From Oceanobacillus alkalisoli (GTDB lineage: Bacteria; Bacillota; Bacilli; Bacillales; Amphibacillaceae), in contig NZ_JAKGBW010000002.1 in the NCBI RefSeq assembly GCF_021556485.1, positions 186,001-250,000 on the forward strand: DNA of 64,000 nucleotides, written 5' to 3'. The notes below the pieces were generated by a model that saw nothing but the letters and a program-made list of their open reading frames with translations, was not told where the DNA came from and ran no database searches. Positions 38,397 to 45,677 of the stretch are shown here, one piece after another (the first letter of the stretch is position 1; every line of letters begins with the position of its first letter). The position numbers were made by a program, and so were the translations under genes.

Positions 38397-38948
38397 TTGA
38401 ATCCTAATGTCGTATTAGCTGGATGGTTAAATCGCTATGAGACTAATACCAAACAAACATACAAAAGGTGTGTGGATCAATTCTTTTCTATTGCAAAAAA
38501 ACAAAGCGTTGAGGAACTTTCGGAAAAGGATATTTTTAATTATCTCGAAGAAATCGAGCATGATAACGCTAATTCTAAGCACACAAAGGTCGAGGCGTTG
38601 AGATCGTATTTGTTGTTTTGTAAAGAAACAGGAATTTCAAAAATGGATTTCACTCCACTGCTTGCAAGGGTAGAAAGACAAACCAAAGAAAAAACTTATA
38701 TGGAATTAGATGATTTCAAGAAGTTATATAAAAAAATACAAAAAGCGAGTAACGATGATCATAGGGTTTTAAAGGCATTGTATTTCGATCAGAGAAAGGT
38801 TTCTGATATTGCTCATGAAATGAAAATTTTAAGGCCGGAAATAAACAACATGCTTTATAGATATCACCCTACTGCAACACCAACGATGATTAAAAATTCA
38901 CTGGATGCTCATAAAAAAGAATTGGCTACTAATCACTTAGAACGTTAG
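38397..38948 (+). CDS. Recombinase-like protein with core-binding domain but no catalytic domain
   Basis: 183 residues, TTG start. Residues ~5-95 look like the SAM-like core-binding domain of tyrosine recombinases (AGWLNRYETNTKQTYKRCV, VEELSEKDIFNYLEEIE, KVEALRSYLLFCKETG). The remaining ~85 residues contain no Arg-Lys-HxxR-Tyr set and instead end in a helical HTH-like segment. No sign of truncation: the frame is coupled to its neighbours and the next gene has its own ribosome binding site. It could be a DNA-binding accessory factor; function unknown. Confidence 0.6.
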   Translation: MNPNVVLAGWLNRYETNTKQTYKRCVDQFFSIAKKQSVEELSEKDIFNYLEEIEHDNANSKHTKVEALRSYLLFCKETGISKMDFTPLLARVERQTKEKTYMELDDFKKLYKKIQKASNDDHRVLKALYFDQRKVSDIAHEMKILRPEINNMLYRYHPTATPTMIKNSLDAHKKELATNHLER

Positions 38949-38963
38949 AAAGGAGATATTTAA

Positions 38964-39116
38964 ATGCAAACATGCATCCGATGCGGCCGGAAGCTCAAGG
39001 ATAAACGCAGTATCGAGCGCAAGTTTGGCCCGAAGTGCTTCAAAAAATGGCAAAAAGAACGTGAAGAAGTTGGCCTGACAGAGAATCAGATGACGATTGA
39101 GGATGTGGCGCAATGA
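38964..39116 (+). CDS. DUF6011-like small zinc protein
   Basis: 50 residues: CIRCGRKLKD…SIERKFGPKC, the CxxCGR…GPxC pattern typical of this small phage family. AAGGAGAT site. Its stop overlaps the next ATG (ATGA). Confidence 0.65.
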   Translation: MQTCIRCGRKLKDKRSIERKFGPKCFKKWQKEREEVGLTENQMTIEDVAQ

Positions 39117-39379
39117 ACACCATGCATGCTTATCGCGCTCCATTACTAAAGCAAACAAGACGCCGAGACTATGTATTCGTCCTGGAAGATCTGGAATTAG
39201 CATTCCCTAAAGACCAATTAGAATCAATCACAATCGCTTGGAATAACGGAATGGAGCTTGAGAATATCGCCGAGAAGTACAAGCGTGCTCCGGAAGAAAT
39301 ATTCTTGGCCCTATTCCATCAAGCGATGGAGAACAAAGTTACTAGGGCATTTGCTTATCGGAAGAAAGGAATGATTTAG
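39113..39379 (+). CDS. Conserved phage protein, unknown
   Basis: 88 residues; RRDYVFVLEDLELAFPKD and AEKYKRAPEEIFLALF resemble a helix-turn-helix-like small protein common in Bacillus phages. Overlaps both neighbours by 1-4 nt. Confidence 0.6.
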   Translation: MNTMHAYRAPLLKQTRRRDYVFVLEDLELAFPKDQLESITIAWNNGMELENIAEKYKRAPEEIFLALFHQAMENKVTRAFAYRKKGMI

Positions 39380-39729
39380 TGGACGAAAACCTAATCAAAC
39401 ACATCTACCATCCATTTTATAAAAAAGTAGACAAGCTCGTTGATGATGTCAGGCTCATGCAATTACAAAAAGGCGCTGAAAAATACCCCGAACCATTTAC
39501 TCCTAGCAATTGGACTGGAAAAGAATTAGCGATACATGCTTTGCAGGAGTTGAGAGACGGACAGGTTTATGTGGTGGGGTTGTATGAGCTGATTGAGGAA
39601 CTAGAAGATGAATTGCGTGATTGGAAATATATGTTTCACCTATTGAAATCAGACCATGAATTGGATGAAAATTTTCGAACTGGCGAATGGCAGAAGTTAT
39701 ACAGGGATATGGAGGGTGAATCTGAATGA
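39379..39729 (+). CDS. Small prophage protein, unknown
   Basis: 116 residues, mostly helical and acidic (LIEELEDELRDWKYMF). GTG start overlapping the previous stop. Ends in the repeated GGAGGGTGAATCTGAATGA junction. Confidence 0.6.
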   Translation: MDENLIKHIYHPFYKKVDKLVDDVRLMQLQKGAEKYPEPFTPSNWTGKELAIHALQELRDGQVYVVGLYELIEELEDELRDWKYMFHLLKSDHELDENFRTGEWQKLYRDMEGESE

Positions 39730-39902
39730 AAGGATTACAAGTAAAAAGATTTGATGAATACAGCCAAAACCCAATAGATGAAATGAACGAATTTATTAAA
39801 GATAAAGACGTCGTAGATATTAAGCAAGACATACTGGTGGCACAGACAGGGGCATTTTATTCACAGTATTTAGTTATATACAAGGAGAGTGAATCTGAAT
39901 GA
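39726..39902 (+). CDS. Cse60-like small protein (DUF2758-type)
   Basis: 58 residues resembling the Cse60 family: QVKRFDEYSQNPIDEMNEFI, DVVDIKQDIL, then a hydrophobic strand YLVIYKES at the C-terminus. Family function unknown. Both ends lie in copies of the 19-bp junction. Confidence 0.6.
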   Translation: MKGLQVKRFDEYSQNPIDEMNEFIKDKDVVDIKQDILVAQTGAFYSQYLVIYKESESE

Positions 39903-40207
39903 CACCAAAACAACAAATGATGATAGATTATCTTGATGGAAAAATAACGAATGTTGAAATTATAGAAGCTTGGGATAGGGAAAGAGAACGAAACAAGCGT
40001 TATCGTGAAGCGTTGGAGTTTTATCGGAACGGACTTAACTATACGTGGAAAGACGGTAAGTCCCCAGTAACATCAAGTGTAATGATTGATGGTGGACTTA
40101 GGGCACGTCAAGCATTGGAGAGTACATGTATTCACTGTAACGGAAAAGGATTTAATGGTTTAGATGTATGCACTCAATGCAATCAAGGGGAGAGTGAATC
40201 TGAATGA
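39899..40207 (+). CDS. Prophage protein with C-terminal zinc finger
   Basis: 102 residues: helical N-terminal two thirds and CIHCNGKGFNG-CTQC, a DnaJ-like Cys4 knuckle, near the end. Tail ESESE is encoded by the 19-bp junction. Confidence 0.6.
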   Translation: MTPKQQMMIDYLDGKITNVEIIEAWDRERERNKRYREALEFYRNGLNYTWKDGKSPVTSSVMIDGGLRARQALESTCIHCNGKGFNGLDVCTQCNQGESESE

Positions 40208-40605
40208 GGGAGATTAAATTCCGGATATGGGACAAAAACAGGAAAGCAATGTATTTCCTGTTGGAAAATAAATATAGTTTCGGAACTTGTGAACAGGATA
40301 GGGCGGTAAGCTGGGAAGATGTGTTCGCTGAAAAGGCAGACTTCTTGATTCCGTTACAATACACAGGCCTAAAAGACAAGGACGGCAAGGAGATTTATGA
40401 GGGGGATGTATTCGAGCATAACATCCAAGATTATGTCGATGGATTTCCAAGGGAAGAAAACCACACAAAAATAGTTACTTATGACAACGGAGCATTTTGG
40501 GTAGGTGATTACTTACTCGCGGATGCAATTGCTAACGACAGTGAAGCTGAAGTAATCGGAAACATTTTTGAACACAGTCATTTATTGGAGCAACGCCATG
40601 ATTAA
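40204..40605 (+). CDS. YopX family protein
   Basis: 133 residues. REIKFRIWDKNRKAM at the start and LQYTGLKDKDGKEIYEGDV in the middle are the YopX signature, with the C-terminal EVIGNIFEHSHLL. Widespread phage accessory family of unknown function. Confidence 0.9.
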   Translation: MREIKFRIWDKNRKAMYFLLENKYSFGTCEQDRAVSWEDVFAEKADFLIPLQYTGLKDKDGKEIYEGDVFEHNIQDYVDGFPREENHTKIVTYDNGAFWVGDYLLADAIANDSEAEVIGNIFEHSHLLEQRHD

Positions 40606-40717
40606 AACAATTAAATTTACACTTAATCCATACAGAAAAAACACCATTAGTAATTTTGATGGCAGGTTGTCTGGGTATTGGAAACAGCAGTATTACAGCA
40701 TGTTTAGGCGGTGGTAA
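40598..40717 (+). CDS. 39-residue basic prophage peptide
   Basis: ATG overlaps the YopX stop by 8 nt. Basic and aromatic (GYWKQQYYSMFRRW). No separate ribosome binding site beyond GGAG upstream; supported by tight packing only. Confidence 0.4.
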   Translation: MIKTIKFTLNPYRKNTISNFDGRLSGYWKQQYYSMFRRW

Positions 40718-40719
40718 AA

Positions 40720-40956
40720 ATGATATTTGATAAGCAACAATTTAAGAAAAACGCACCATCCAACATTAAGAGAAGTATCCCCCAAAGTCATTTAGATGTG
40801 TTGGACGGAATGGAAGTTACTTTTAAAGACAGTGACAAATTTGGTTGGATAGAGCACTACGAAGTACCGCCAAATGAAAGAGGGATAACAAATTTTTATC
40901 TCTATCCAGTGGACAAGGAATGGTGTAATAATCAAGGTCAAATGAATTTGTTTTAG
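40720..40956 (+). CDS. Small prophage protein, unknown
   Basis: 78 residues, ATG at 40720 after GGCGGTGG. Contains GWIEHYEVPPNERGITNFYLYP, a β-rich segment. The frame also opens with GTG at 40711. Confidence 0.55.
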   Translation: MIFDKQQFKKNAPSNIKRSIPQSHLDVLDGMEVTFKDSDKFGWIEHYEVPPNERGITNFYLYPVDKEWCNNQGQMNLF

Positions 40957-40968
40957 GGGTGATTAACA

Positions 40969-41160
40969 ATGAACCACGAAGAAGCCCAACGCCAGCTACG
41001 GTATGCACTCAAGAAACAGCAAACGATTAGTATTCCTAGACTAAATAAAATACTTGATGCACTGGATTTTGACAAATTAACACAAAGCAACAAAGACCTT
41101 AGACGGCAGAACCAAAAGCTTAGGAGACGGATTGAGAGATTAAAGAATGTGGAGGGATAA
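40969..41160 (+). CDS. Small basic coiled-coil protein
   Basis: 63 residues, strongly basic C-terminal helix (SNKDLRRQNQKLRRRIERL) with leucine-zipper-like spacing. Start after AGGGGTGA. Possibly DNA-binding. Confidence 0.6.
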   Translation: MNHEEAQRQLRYALKKQQTISIPRLNKILDALDFDKLTQSNKDLRRQNQKLRRRIERLKNVEG

Positions 41161-41163
41161 GGA

Positions 41164-41733
41164 ATGAAAAAGGTAATTTTGACGAAAGAACAGGCAGATG
41201 CGATTGAGGATAGAGTTGCAGAAATAGGAAAATCGATATTAATGAACAATCATAGTAGCTCTGAAGAAAAATGGATAGGAAAATATGAAAGTTTAAATAA
41301 ACTGACTCCAGATGAAATGGCGAAAGCTTTATACATCGGATACGAAATAGAAGAAACATTTGAGGTTGGCGATTGGATAAAAGATACGTCAACTGGTGCA
41401 GTGATTGAAATCATAAACAAACAGCACAGAAATAATATCATGGATAATCGATATACAACAAGAAGGCGCGCCACACCATCCGAAATAGCGGAAGAAAAAG
41501 AGCGTAGATGGTGGAAAAAGCATAATCGTGATGTGTGGGAGTTGAAGAGAGATGACCTGTTGAAGAATAGGCACAACCTAGAAATATACCGTACAAAAAG
41601 CATTGATAGTGATGGTTATTACGAATTAAGGAGAGATGGAGTTAGTTACTTCCACCAGATTAAAGACATAAGAGAACATTTCTGTGTAACTTGCTTTGCA
41701 GAAAACCGCTTAGATCGGGAGGGTGGAGAATGA
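41164..41733 (+). CDS. Prophage accessory protein, unknown
   Basis: 189 residues, charged; the central part (EVGDWIKDTSTGAVIEIIN) looks like a small β-barrel, and a Trp-rich basic stretch (ERRWWKKHNRDVWELKR) follows. AAGGA site 4 nt from the start. Not recognised. Confidence 0.6.
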   Translation: MKKVILTKEQADAIEDRVAEIGKSILMNNHSSSEEKWIGKYESLNKLTPDEMAKALYIGYEIEETFEVGDWIKDTSTGAVIEIINKQHRNNIMDNRYTTRRRATPSEIAEEKERRWWKKHNRDVWELKRDDLLKNRHNLEIYRTKSIDSDGYYELRRDGVSYFHQIKDIREHFCVTCFAENRLDREGGE

Positions 41734-41912
41734 TTGAACGAGATTACGAGATGGAGTTTATCCATTTGAAATTAGATGACTTTGCGGAAAAAGCCATTGA
41801 AGCGAAACAACTAACTGACCAAACCATCGTACGAAAGACAATCGAACAATTACTAAAAGATATATTAGAAACTCAAAATGCATTGGAAGATGGGGTGTAT
41901 CCGAATGAGTAG
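41730..41912 (+). CDS. 60-residue acidic helical protein
   Basis: ATG 41730 overlaps the upstream stop (ATGA), with GGTGGAG upstream. The frame extends further up but not with a ribosome binding site. Unknown. Confidence 0.55.
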   Translation: MIERDYEMEFIHLKLDDFAEKAIEAKQLTDQTIVRKTIEQLLKDILETQNALEDGVYPNE

Positions 41913-42297
41913 GTTGGAAGAGATTAAAGAAGAATTACCATACACAATTAGGTATCATCCAGATGTTGAAAGACTGATCTCCCGCTTGGAAGAACTTGAA
42001 TATGCTTCTAGATATAACGGCGAATTAAACGAGTTTCTGCAAAAGAGAAAACTACATCCAAGAACATTAGGTAGGCATGTTGTGGGTGTGGTGATGGATT
42101 ATGTGGAGGAATTGGAAGAAGAAAAATACCAAGATCCACGACAAGGAATGCTGGAAGATATGCACATGGAGAATGAACGCTACAAACAGGCATTGGAAAA
42201 TATCGAAGAACTTTGGGCAAACAGAGAATTTAATGACAACCTAGCTTGGGATATGCTCCTTGAATCCCGCCAAGCCCTGAAAGGCGAATCCCAATGA
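41905..42297 (+). CDS. Helical prophage protein, unknown
   Basis: 130 residues, coiled-coil pattern. ATG 41905 overlaps the stop of the preceding gene by 8 nt. ENERYKQALENIEELW near the C-terminus is a motif shared by many small phage early proteins. Confidence 0.6.
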   Translation: MSRLEEIKEELPYTIRYHPDVERLISRLEELEYASRYNGELNEFLQKRKLHPRTLGRHVVGVVMDYVEELEEEKYQDPRQGMLEDMHMENERYKQALENIEELWANREFNDNLAWDMLLESRQALKGESQ

Positions 42298-42602
42298 GTC
42301 AAATCAGACCCGAACACTACTATCAGGCGGAACAAAACAACATCGACCGCAGAACATTTTACAGCCGGGTCAAGCTCCACAAATGGGATATCGATAAAGC
42401 AATAAACAAGCCAAAACGGAAAAGGAGGGGTTCTGTAATGAAGGGATTGCATGAACGAGAAATGGAAAATGTAATCGAAGAACTGCATGCATTGGGATAT
42501 TACGAAACAAACGGAAAGACGTTAAAAGAATTATATAAACAGCTTGCTTTCTTGGAATTAACGAAGGTTGAGGTTAAGTCGCCACATTCAAGCTGGTTTT
42601 AA
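42294..42602 (+). CDS. HTH-like N-terminus joined to an FbpA-like C-terminal segment
   Basis: 102 residues. Residues ~1-47 resemble a short HTH found in phage proteins (DRRTFYSRVKLHKWDIDKAINKP). A strong internal AAAAGGAGGGG site precedes an in-frame ATG at 42438, which would give a 54-residue product alone. That part (VIEELHALGYYETNGKTLKELY) resembles the FbpA-type protein at 43163. The gene may make two products or be a recent fusion. Confidence 0.55.
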   Translation: MSQIRPEHYYQAEQNNIDRRTFYSRVKLHKWDIDKAINKPKRKRRGSVMKGLHEREMENVIEELHALGYYETNGKTLKELYKQLAFLELTKVEVKSPHSSWF

Positions 42603-42642
42603 GCACAAATAACAACATAGGGAGCGTTTCGGAGACAACTAG

Positions 42643-42711
42643 ATGAAATTATACATAAAAGACAGAAACGCTCCTGTGGATGAATTAAAAAACGTTTTTA
42701 AGGAGGACTAA
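42643..42711 (+). CDS. 22-residue peptide in a hairpin loop
   Basis: ATG with GGAG 8 nt upstream. The ribosome binding site and start lie in the loop of a perfect 10-bp stem GGAGCGTTTC/GAAACGCTCC (42621-42674), whose 3' arm is coding. The gene ends at the GGAGGACTAA site of the next gene. Weakly supported. Confidence 0.35.
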   Translation: MKLYIKDRNAPVDELKNVFKED

Positions 42712-42714
42712 CCT

Positions 42715-42849
42715 ATGAATCTGACTAAGCATGCAGTAAATAACATAAAACGATTCGCTGATGCCATGAGTAAAGGTCTTGTTAAAGCAGGAGAAGGAGC
42801 GCGTAGTTTAAGAGTAAAGGTAAGGAGAGAAAAGGAGACTAACCAATGA
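42715..42849 (+). CDS. 44-residue basic peptide
   Basis: Strong AAGGAGG site 8 nt upstream; stop overlaps the MazG-like start (ATGA). Basic amphipathic helix (AVNNIKRFADAMSKGLVK). Unknown. Confidence 0.5.
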   Translation: MNLTKHAVNNIKRFADAMSKGLVKAGEGARSLRVKVRREKETNQ

Positions 42850-43160
42850 ATCTAAATGAATTAACTACAAATATTGAACAGTGGGCAATTGATAGGAATT
42901 TACACACTGCTGACCCAGCAAAACAAACTATCAAACTCGGTGAAGAATTCGGAGAGTTATGCCAAGGGATAGTGAAAGGCAATTTAGACCAAGTGATTGA
43001 TTCTATAGGAGATATGTATGTGGTAATGACTATTTTGTCTATGCAACAGGGATTAAGTTTTGAGCAGTGTGTCCGTGCTGCGTATGAGAAAATCAAGGAC
43101 CGCAAAGGCAAAATGGTTAACGGTGTATTTGTGAAAGAAGAAGATTTAAAGGAGGTCTAA
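42846..43160 (+). CDS. MazG-like nucleotide pyrophosphohydrolase
   Basis: 104 residues of the all-α NTP-PPase family: KLGEEFGELCQGIVKG carries the ExxE metal site and SIGDMYVVMTIL carries the downstream ExxD-like (GD) part. Predicted to hydrolyse non-canonical or regulatory nucleotides; in phages possibly counters the stringent response. AAAGGAGA site. Confidence 0.85.
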   Translation: MNLNELTTNIEQWAIDRNLHTADPAKQTIKLGEEFGELCQGIVKGNLDQVIDSIGDMYVVMTILSMQQGLSFEQCVRAAYEKIKDRKGKMVNGVFVKEEDLKEV

Positions 43161-43162
43161 CC

Positions 43163-43357
43163 ATGCAAACACTAGATAAATCACTTAGAGACACAGAAGT
43201 CAGTCAACGCAAGGAGTTTTTAATTATGAACCTTAGAAAACTAGGCGTCTTTGAAACAACGGACGGAAGAAGTCTAGACGATGTAAGCCTGTATACATTG
43301 GAATGGAACTATGTGACCGCCAAGAATGATGCTATTCGAGCATACGGGGAGGAATAA
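43163..43357 (+). CDS. FbpA-like small basic protein
   Basis: 64 residues; LIMNLRKLGVFETTDGRSLDDVSLYTLEWNY fits the Fur-regulated basic protein family pattern (LIxxLxxLGxxxxxDGxxLxxLxLxxLE). Whether it is iron-linked in the phage is unknown. AAGGAGGTCTAACC site. Confidence 0.55.
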   Translation: MQTLDKSLRDTEVSQRKEFLIMNLRKLGVFETTDGRSLDDVSLYTLEWNYVTAKNDAIRAYGEE

Positions 43358-43360
43358 TCC

Positions 43361-43573
43361 ATGCAAGCAATCAGCAGAGTGCGCCATCCGGATAAATATC
43401 AGTGTGTGTTGCAGTGTATTGATAAGGAATCGGAAGGCTTCGAATGTGTGCAGCCGATTCGCCGGGTGACGAGATATCATAAGCATTTTAAGCGTAGAGG
43501 TAAGTTTGTGGAGTTTTCCGGAGATAGCGGTGATAGCTATTGGGAAGCTGTGTATCGTAAGAAATTGTCGTGA
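43361..43573 (+). CDS. Small basic prophage protein, unknown
   Basis: 70 residues, GGGGAGGA site. RRVTRYHKHFKRRGKFVEF is strongly basic. Not recognised. Confidence 0.55.
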   Translation: MQAISRVRHPDKYQCVLQCIDKESEGFECVQPIRRVTRYHKHFKRRGKFVEFSGDSGDSYWEAVYRKKLS

Positions 43574-43584
43574 GGGGTGATAAT

Positions 43585-44042
43585 TTGCAGAGGACGAAAA
43601 GGAAAAGAAAAAATAAATATAATGCTAGAAAAGTAGAGTTTCAAGGATTGGAATTCGATTCTAAAGCAGAATGGGAACTTTATATGCTTCTCAAGAATGA
43701 CAAGACGGTGAAGGATATCGAATTACAGCCGGAATTCATATAATCGAACCGTATAAAGTCACTTGCGGGCGTTGTGATGGTCGGGGTAGAAACTTTAACG
43801 AAAAGACTGGACGATTCAACAAATGCACGCTATGTAAGGGTCATGGTACTAGAACAAAGCAAGGCGCTAAGTACACGGCGGATTTCAAAGTAACCTACAT
43901 TGATGGGCATGTGGAAGTTATTGATGTGAAAGGCGGCAGGGTATCCCATGATTTCCCGTTGAGGCGGAAGTTGTTTGAGATTAAGACGGGAATTGAATTG
44001 ATCATTGCTAAAAAAACGAAAAATGGTTGGGAAGTTAAGTAA
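43585..44042 (+). pseudogene. DUF1064-type phage protein, frameshifted
   Basis: TTG 43585 (after GAGGGGTGAT) opens a frame matching the DUF1064 N-terminus (NKYNARKVEFQGLEFDSKAEWELY, split here for length: FQGLEFDSKAEWELY is the core) that stops at TAA 43741. The continuation lies in the -1 frame from ~43740: a pair of CxxCxGxG knuckles (CGRCDGRG and CTLCKGHG) and then the family's AKYTADFKVTYIDG and VIDVKGG. A single-base loss around 43735-43743 explains the break. No classical slippery heptamer is seen. The insertion of a zinc-knuckle pair between the two halves is unusual. Confidence 0.7.
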
Positions 44043-44075
44043 ATCTAGCAATCTAGCGAAATAATCAATAAAAAA

Positions 44076-44144
44076 GCCGGGGCTCATCTCCCCGGCAACC
44101 AACTCTATTTGACTAAGTTTATTATACCATACTGAGGGGTTGGT
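44076..44144 (+). promoter_or_regulatory. Hairpins upstream of xtrA
   Basis: GCCGGGG/CCCCGGC stem (44076-44096) with an A-run before it, then AACCAAC (44097) that can pair with GTTGGT (44139-44144) across TTGACT and TATACC promoter-like hexamers. The right side repeats the motif at 32919-32933. Likely end of the early transcript and start of the xtrA unit. Confidence 0.45.
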
Positions 44145-44148
44145 ACAC

Positions 44149-44373
44149 ATGAATAAGAGAGACATCCAGGCAACAATCCAAGAAGATTTCCAACTAGAAG
44201 AGGGAGCTAATAAGCTAGAATTTGATATAATGGACTTACCTTCCAGTTGTGTAATAGTTATTTGCGATGGAGTAGCTAAATTGAGGGAGCTTCCACCATT
44301 TGGCGAATACAAAATCGTTACACATCAAGGGAAGGTGAAAAGAATGCGGAGGGAAGAGGGGGAAGAGTTTTGA
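44149..44373 (+). CDS. xtrA: XtrA-like phage protein
   Basis: 74 residues. VIVICDGVAKLRELPPFGEYKI then VTHQGKVKRMRREEGEEF, the XtrA pattern known from PBSX. ATG 44149, 9 nt after GAGGGG. XtrA precedes the late sigma-like factor in PBSX, as here. Confidence 0.8.
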   Translation: MNKRDIQATIQEDFQLEEGANKLEFDIMDLPSSCVIVICDGVAKLRELPPFGEYKIVTHQGKVKRMRREEGEEF

Positions 44374-44942
44374 GTATAATTATATTAATTTTGCAAGTGG
44401 TAATTATTATTGGAGCATACTGGTTATTTGATTATATAAAAAAGGTCCCAGATCAGATACACAAGAAAAACTTAGAAACATTTAAAAATGAATTACAGAA
44501 GGAAATTGTAAAGCTAGAGGCTTCTGAAAGCAATTTGCACCTAAAGAAGATTGAAAAGTTCACAGAGTTTAGTGGGGCGCTTTACGATGTTCTTAATGGT
44601 GTGAAATACAAAGATGTTGATGATGAAGAACTTAAAGAAAATGCAACAAAATCTATGGAATCCTTTACTAAGGACATAATGTTTTTCGCTGGGGAAAACA
44701 CTATAAAGAAGTTTGTTGAGTACAGAAGATATTCTCAACTATTAACTAATGAGGGCGGTAAAGATGAACAAGCTAAGTTTAATTATATTTTAGCTGAATT
44801 AATTTTAGAAATGAGAAAGGATTTAGGGTATGACGATAAAGTAGATGTTGATGATTATTTGTATATCTTAATTAGGGATTGGGATGAAAACAAAGAGTTG
44901 TTCAAGGAAAGATCAAATAGAGCAAAACAATTAAAAAAATAG
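44370..44942 (+). CDS. Membrane-anchored prophage protein, unknown (candidate cargo)
   Basis: 190 residues: one N-terminal transmembrane helix (~residues 1-22) then a charged helical cytoplasmic domain. TTG start overlaps xtrA by 4 nt. AT-rich and Lys/Glu-rich unlike the tightly packed neighbours. Lies between xtrA and the Xpf-like gene, adjacent in PBSX, so it is an insertion in the module. Function unknown. Confidence 0.6.
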   Translation: MSIIILILQVVIIIGAYWLFDYIKKVPDQIHKKNLETFKNELQKEIVKLEASESNLHLKKIEKFTEFSGALYDVLNGVKYKDVDDEELKENATKSMESFTKDIMFFAGENTIKKFVEYRRYSQLLTNEGGKDEQAKFNYILAELILEMRKDLGYDDKVDVDDYLYILIRDWDENKELFKERSNRAKQLKK

Positions 44943-44959
44943 TTCTACCAGCCAACTGG

Positions 44960-45001
44960 AGGACACTGAATGACGCAAGAAGCGTTGTTTGGTGTCCTTT
45001 T
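44960..45001 (+). terminator. Terminator before the Xpf-like gene
   Basis: AGGACAC/GTGTCCT outer stem, inner ACGC/GCGT stem, then a seven-T run. Confidence 0.75.
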
Positions 45002-45038
45002 TTTATTTGCAAAACAACTACTTGAGGGAGTGTTGTAA

Positions 45039-45551
45039 ATGAACAATATGAACAGCAAACAACTAGAAAACTGGGCAGACAGATTACTGGCAGAATACGA
45101 TGAAGGTTGGAGGGGATTGAATAAGACGAAGGACAATCTCCGTGATGATTTTCTTCCTGATCAACAGGATAAGACACATATAAACAGTATGATTGACAGC
45201 ATGACCTATTCCATCGATTGGATGCGAACTGGCAGGCAACCCGATATGTATCGTGGTGTAGATAAAAAAGATAAATATCGCGCTAAGTTTTATGATGATA
45301 TGGATATTTTGCCGGATATAAATGAGGAATTGCGGAAAGAGCGGGAGCCGTTGTACATTACGAAAGACCAAAGAAAAGCATTGCTGCAGGTGTTCAAGAA
45401 TTTCTCTAAAAGGGAAAGGCAGTGCTATGTTATGTATGAAGCCGAAAACTTTAGCATGCAACAAATTGCTAACCGTTTAGGCATAAGCAAAGGCACCGTT
45501 CAAATGTATATAAACCGTGCACGGGAGAAGGTTCATGCGGTCGCTTCATGA
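45039..45551 (+). CDS. Xpf-like sigma factor / late-gene activator
   Basis: 170 residues. The C-terminal ~65 residues are a sigma region 4 HTH (KRERQCYVMYEAENF, MQQIANRLGISKGTVQMYI). Same place as Xpf in PBSX, after xtrA and before terminase. Predicted to switch on the late operon by recruiting host RNA polymerase. Confidence 0.85.
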   Translation: MNNMNSKQLENWADRLLAEYDEGWRGLNKTKDNLRDDFLPDQQDKTHINSMIDSMTYSIDWMRTGRQPDMYRGVDKKDKYRAKFYDDMDILPDINEELRKEREPLYITKDQRKALLQVFKNFSKRERQCYVMYEAENFSMQQIANRLGISKGTVQMYINRAREKVHAVAS

Positions 45552-45633
45552 AGTTATGTCTTACGGTTGTCTTACGAATTTCGTATTGAATGAAGGGGTA
45601 TAGAGCACTAATCAAGGTAGAAGGTGTTCTTTT

Positions 45634-45650
45634 AAGACCTTGCGGTCTTT
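45634..45650 (+). other. Small hairpin downstream of the Xpf-like gene
   Basis: AAGACC/GGTCTT stem with TTGC loop, followed by TTATAAA. Could be a weak terminator before the next gene. Confidence 0.35.
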
Positions 45651-45677
45651 ATAAACGCTGAAAAGTATAGTATTATT

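Larger units (their letters stand above)
39711..40207 (+). repeat. Three copies of a 19-bp stop/RBS/start junction
   Basis: GGAGRGTGAATCTGAATGA occurs at 39711-39729, 39884-39902 and 40189-40207. Each copy holds the upstream gene's last codons (…ESE stop), a GGAG ribosome binding site and the overlapping ATGA start of the next gene. Between them lie unrelated genes. Confidence 0.9.

Noticed and set aside
43730-43745. Programmed frameshift in the DUF1064 gene
   Set aside because: No X-XXY-YYZ slippery heptamer at the break; a simple indel is the more economical reading.
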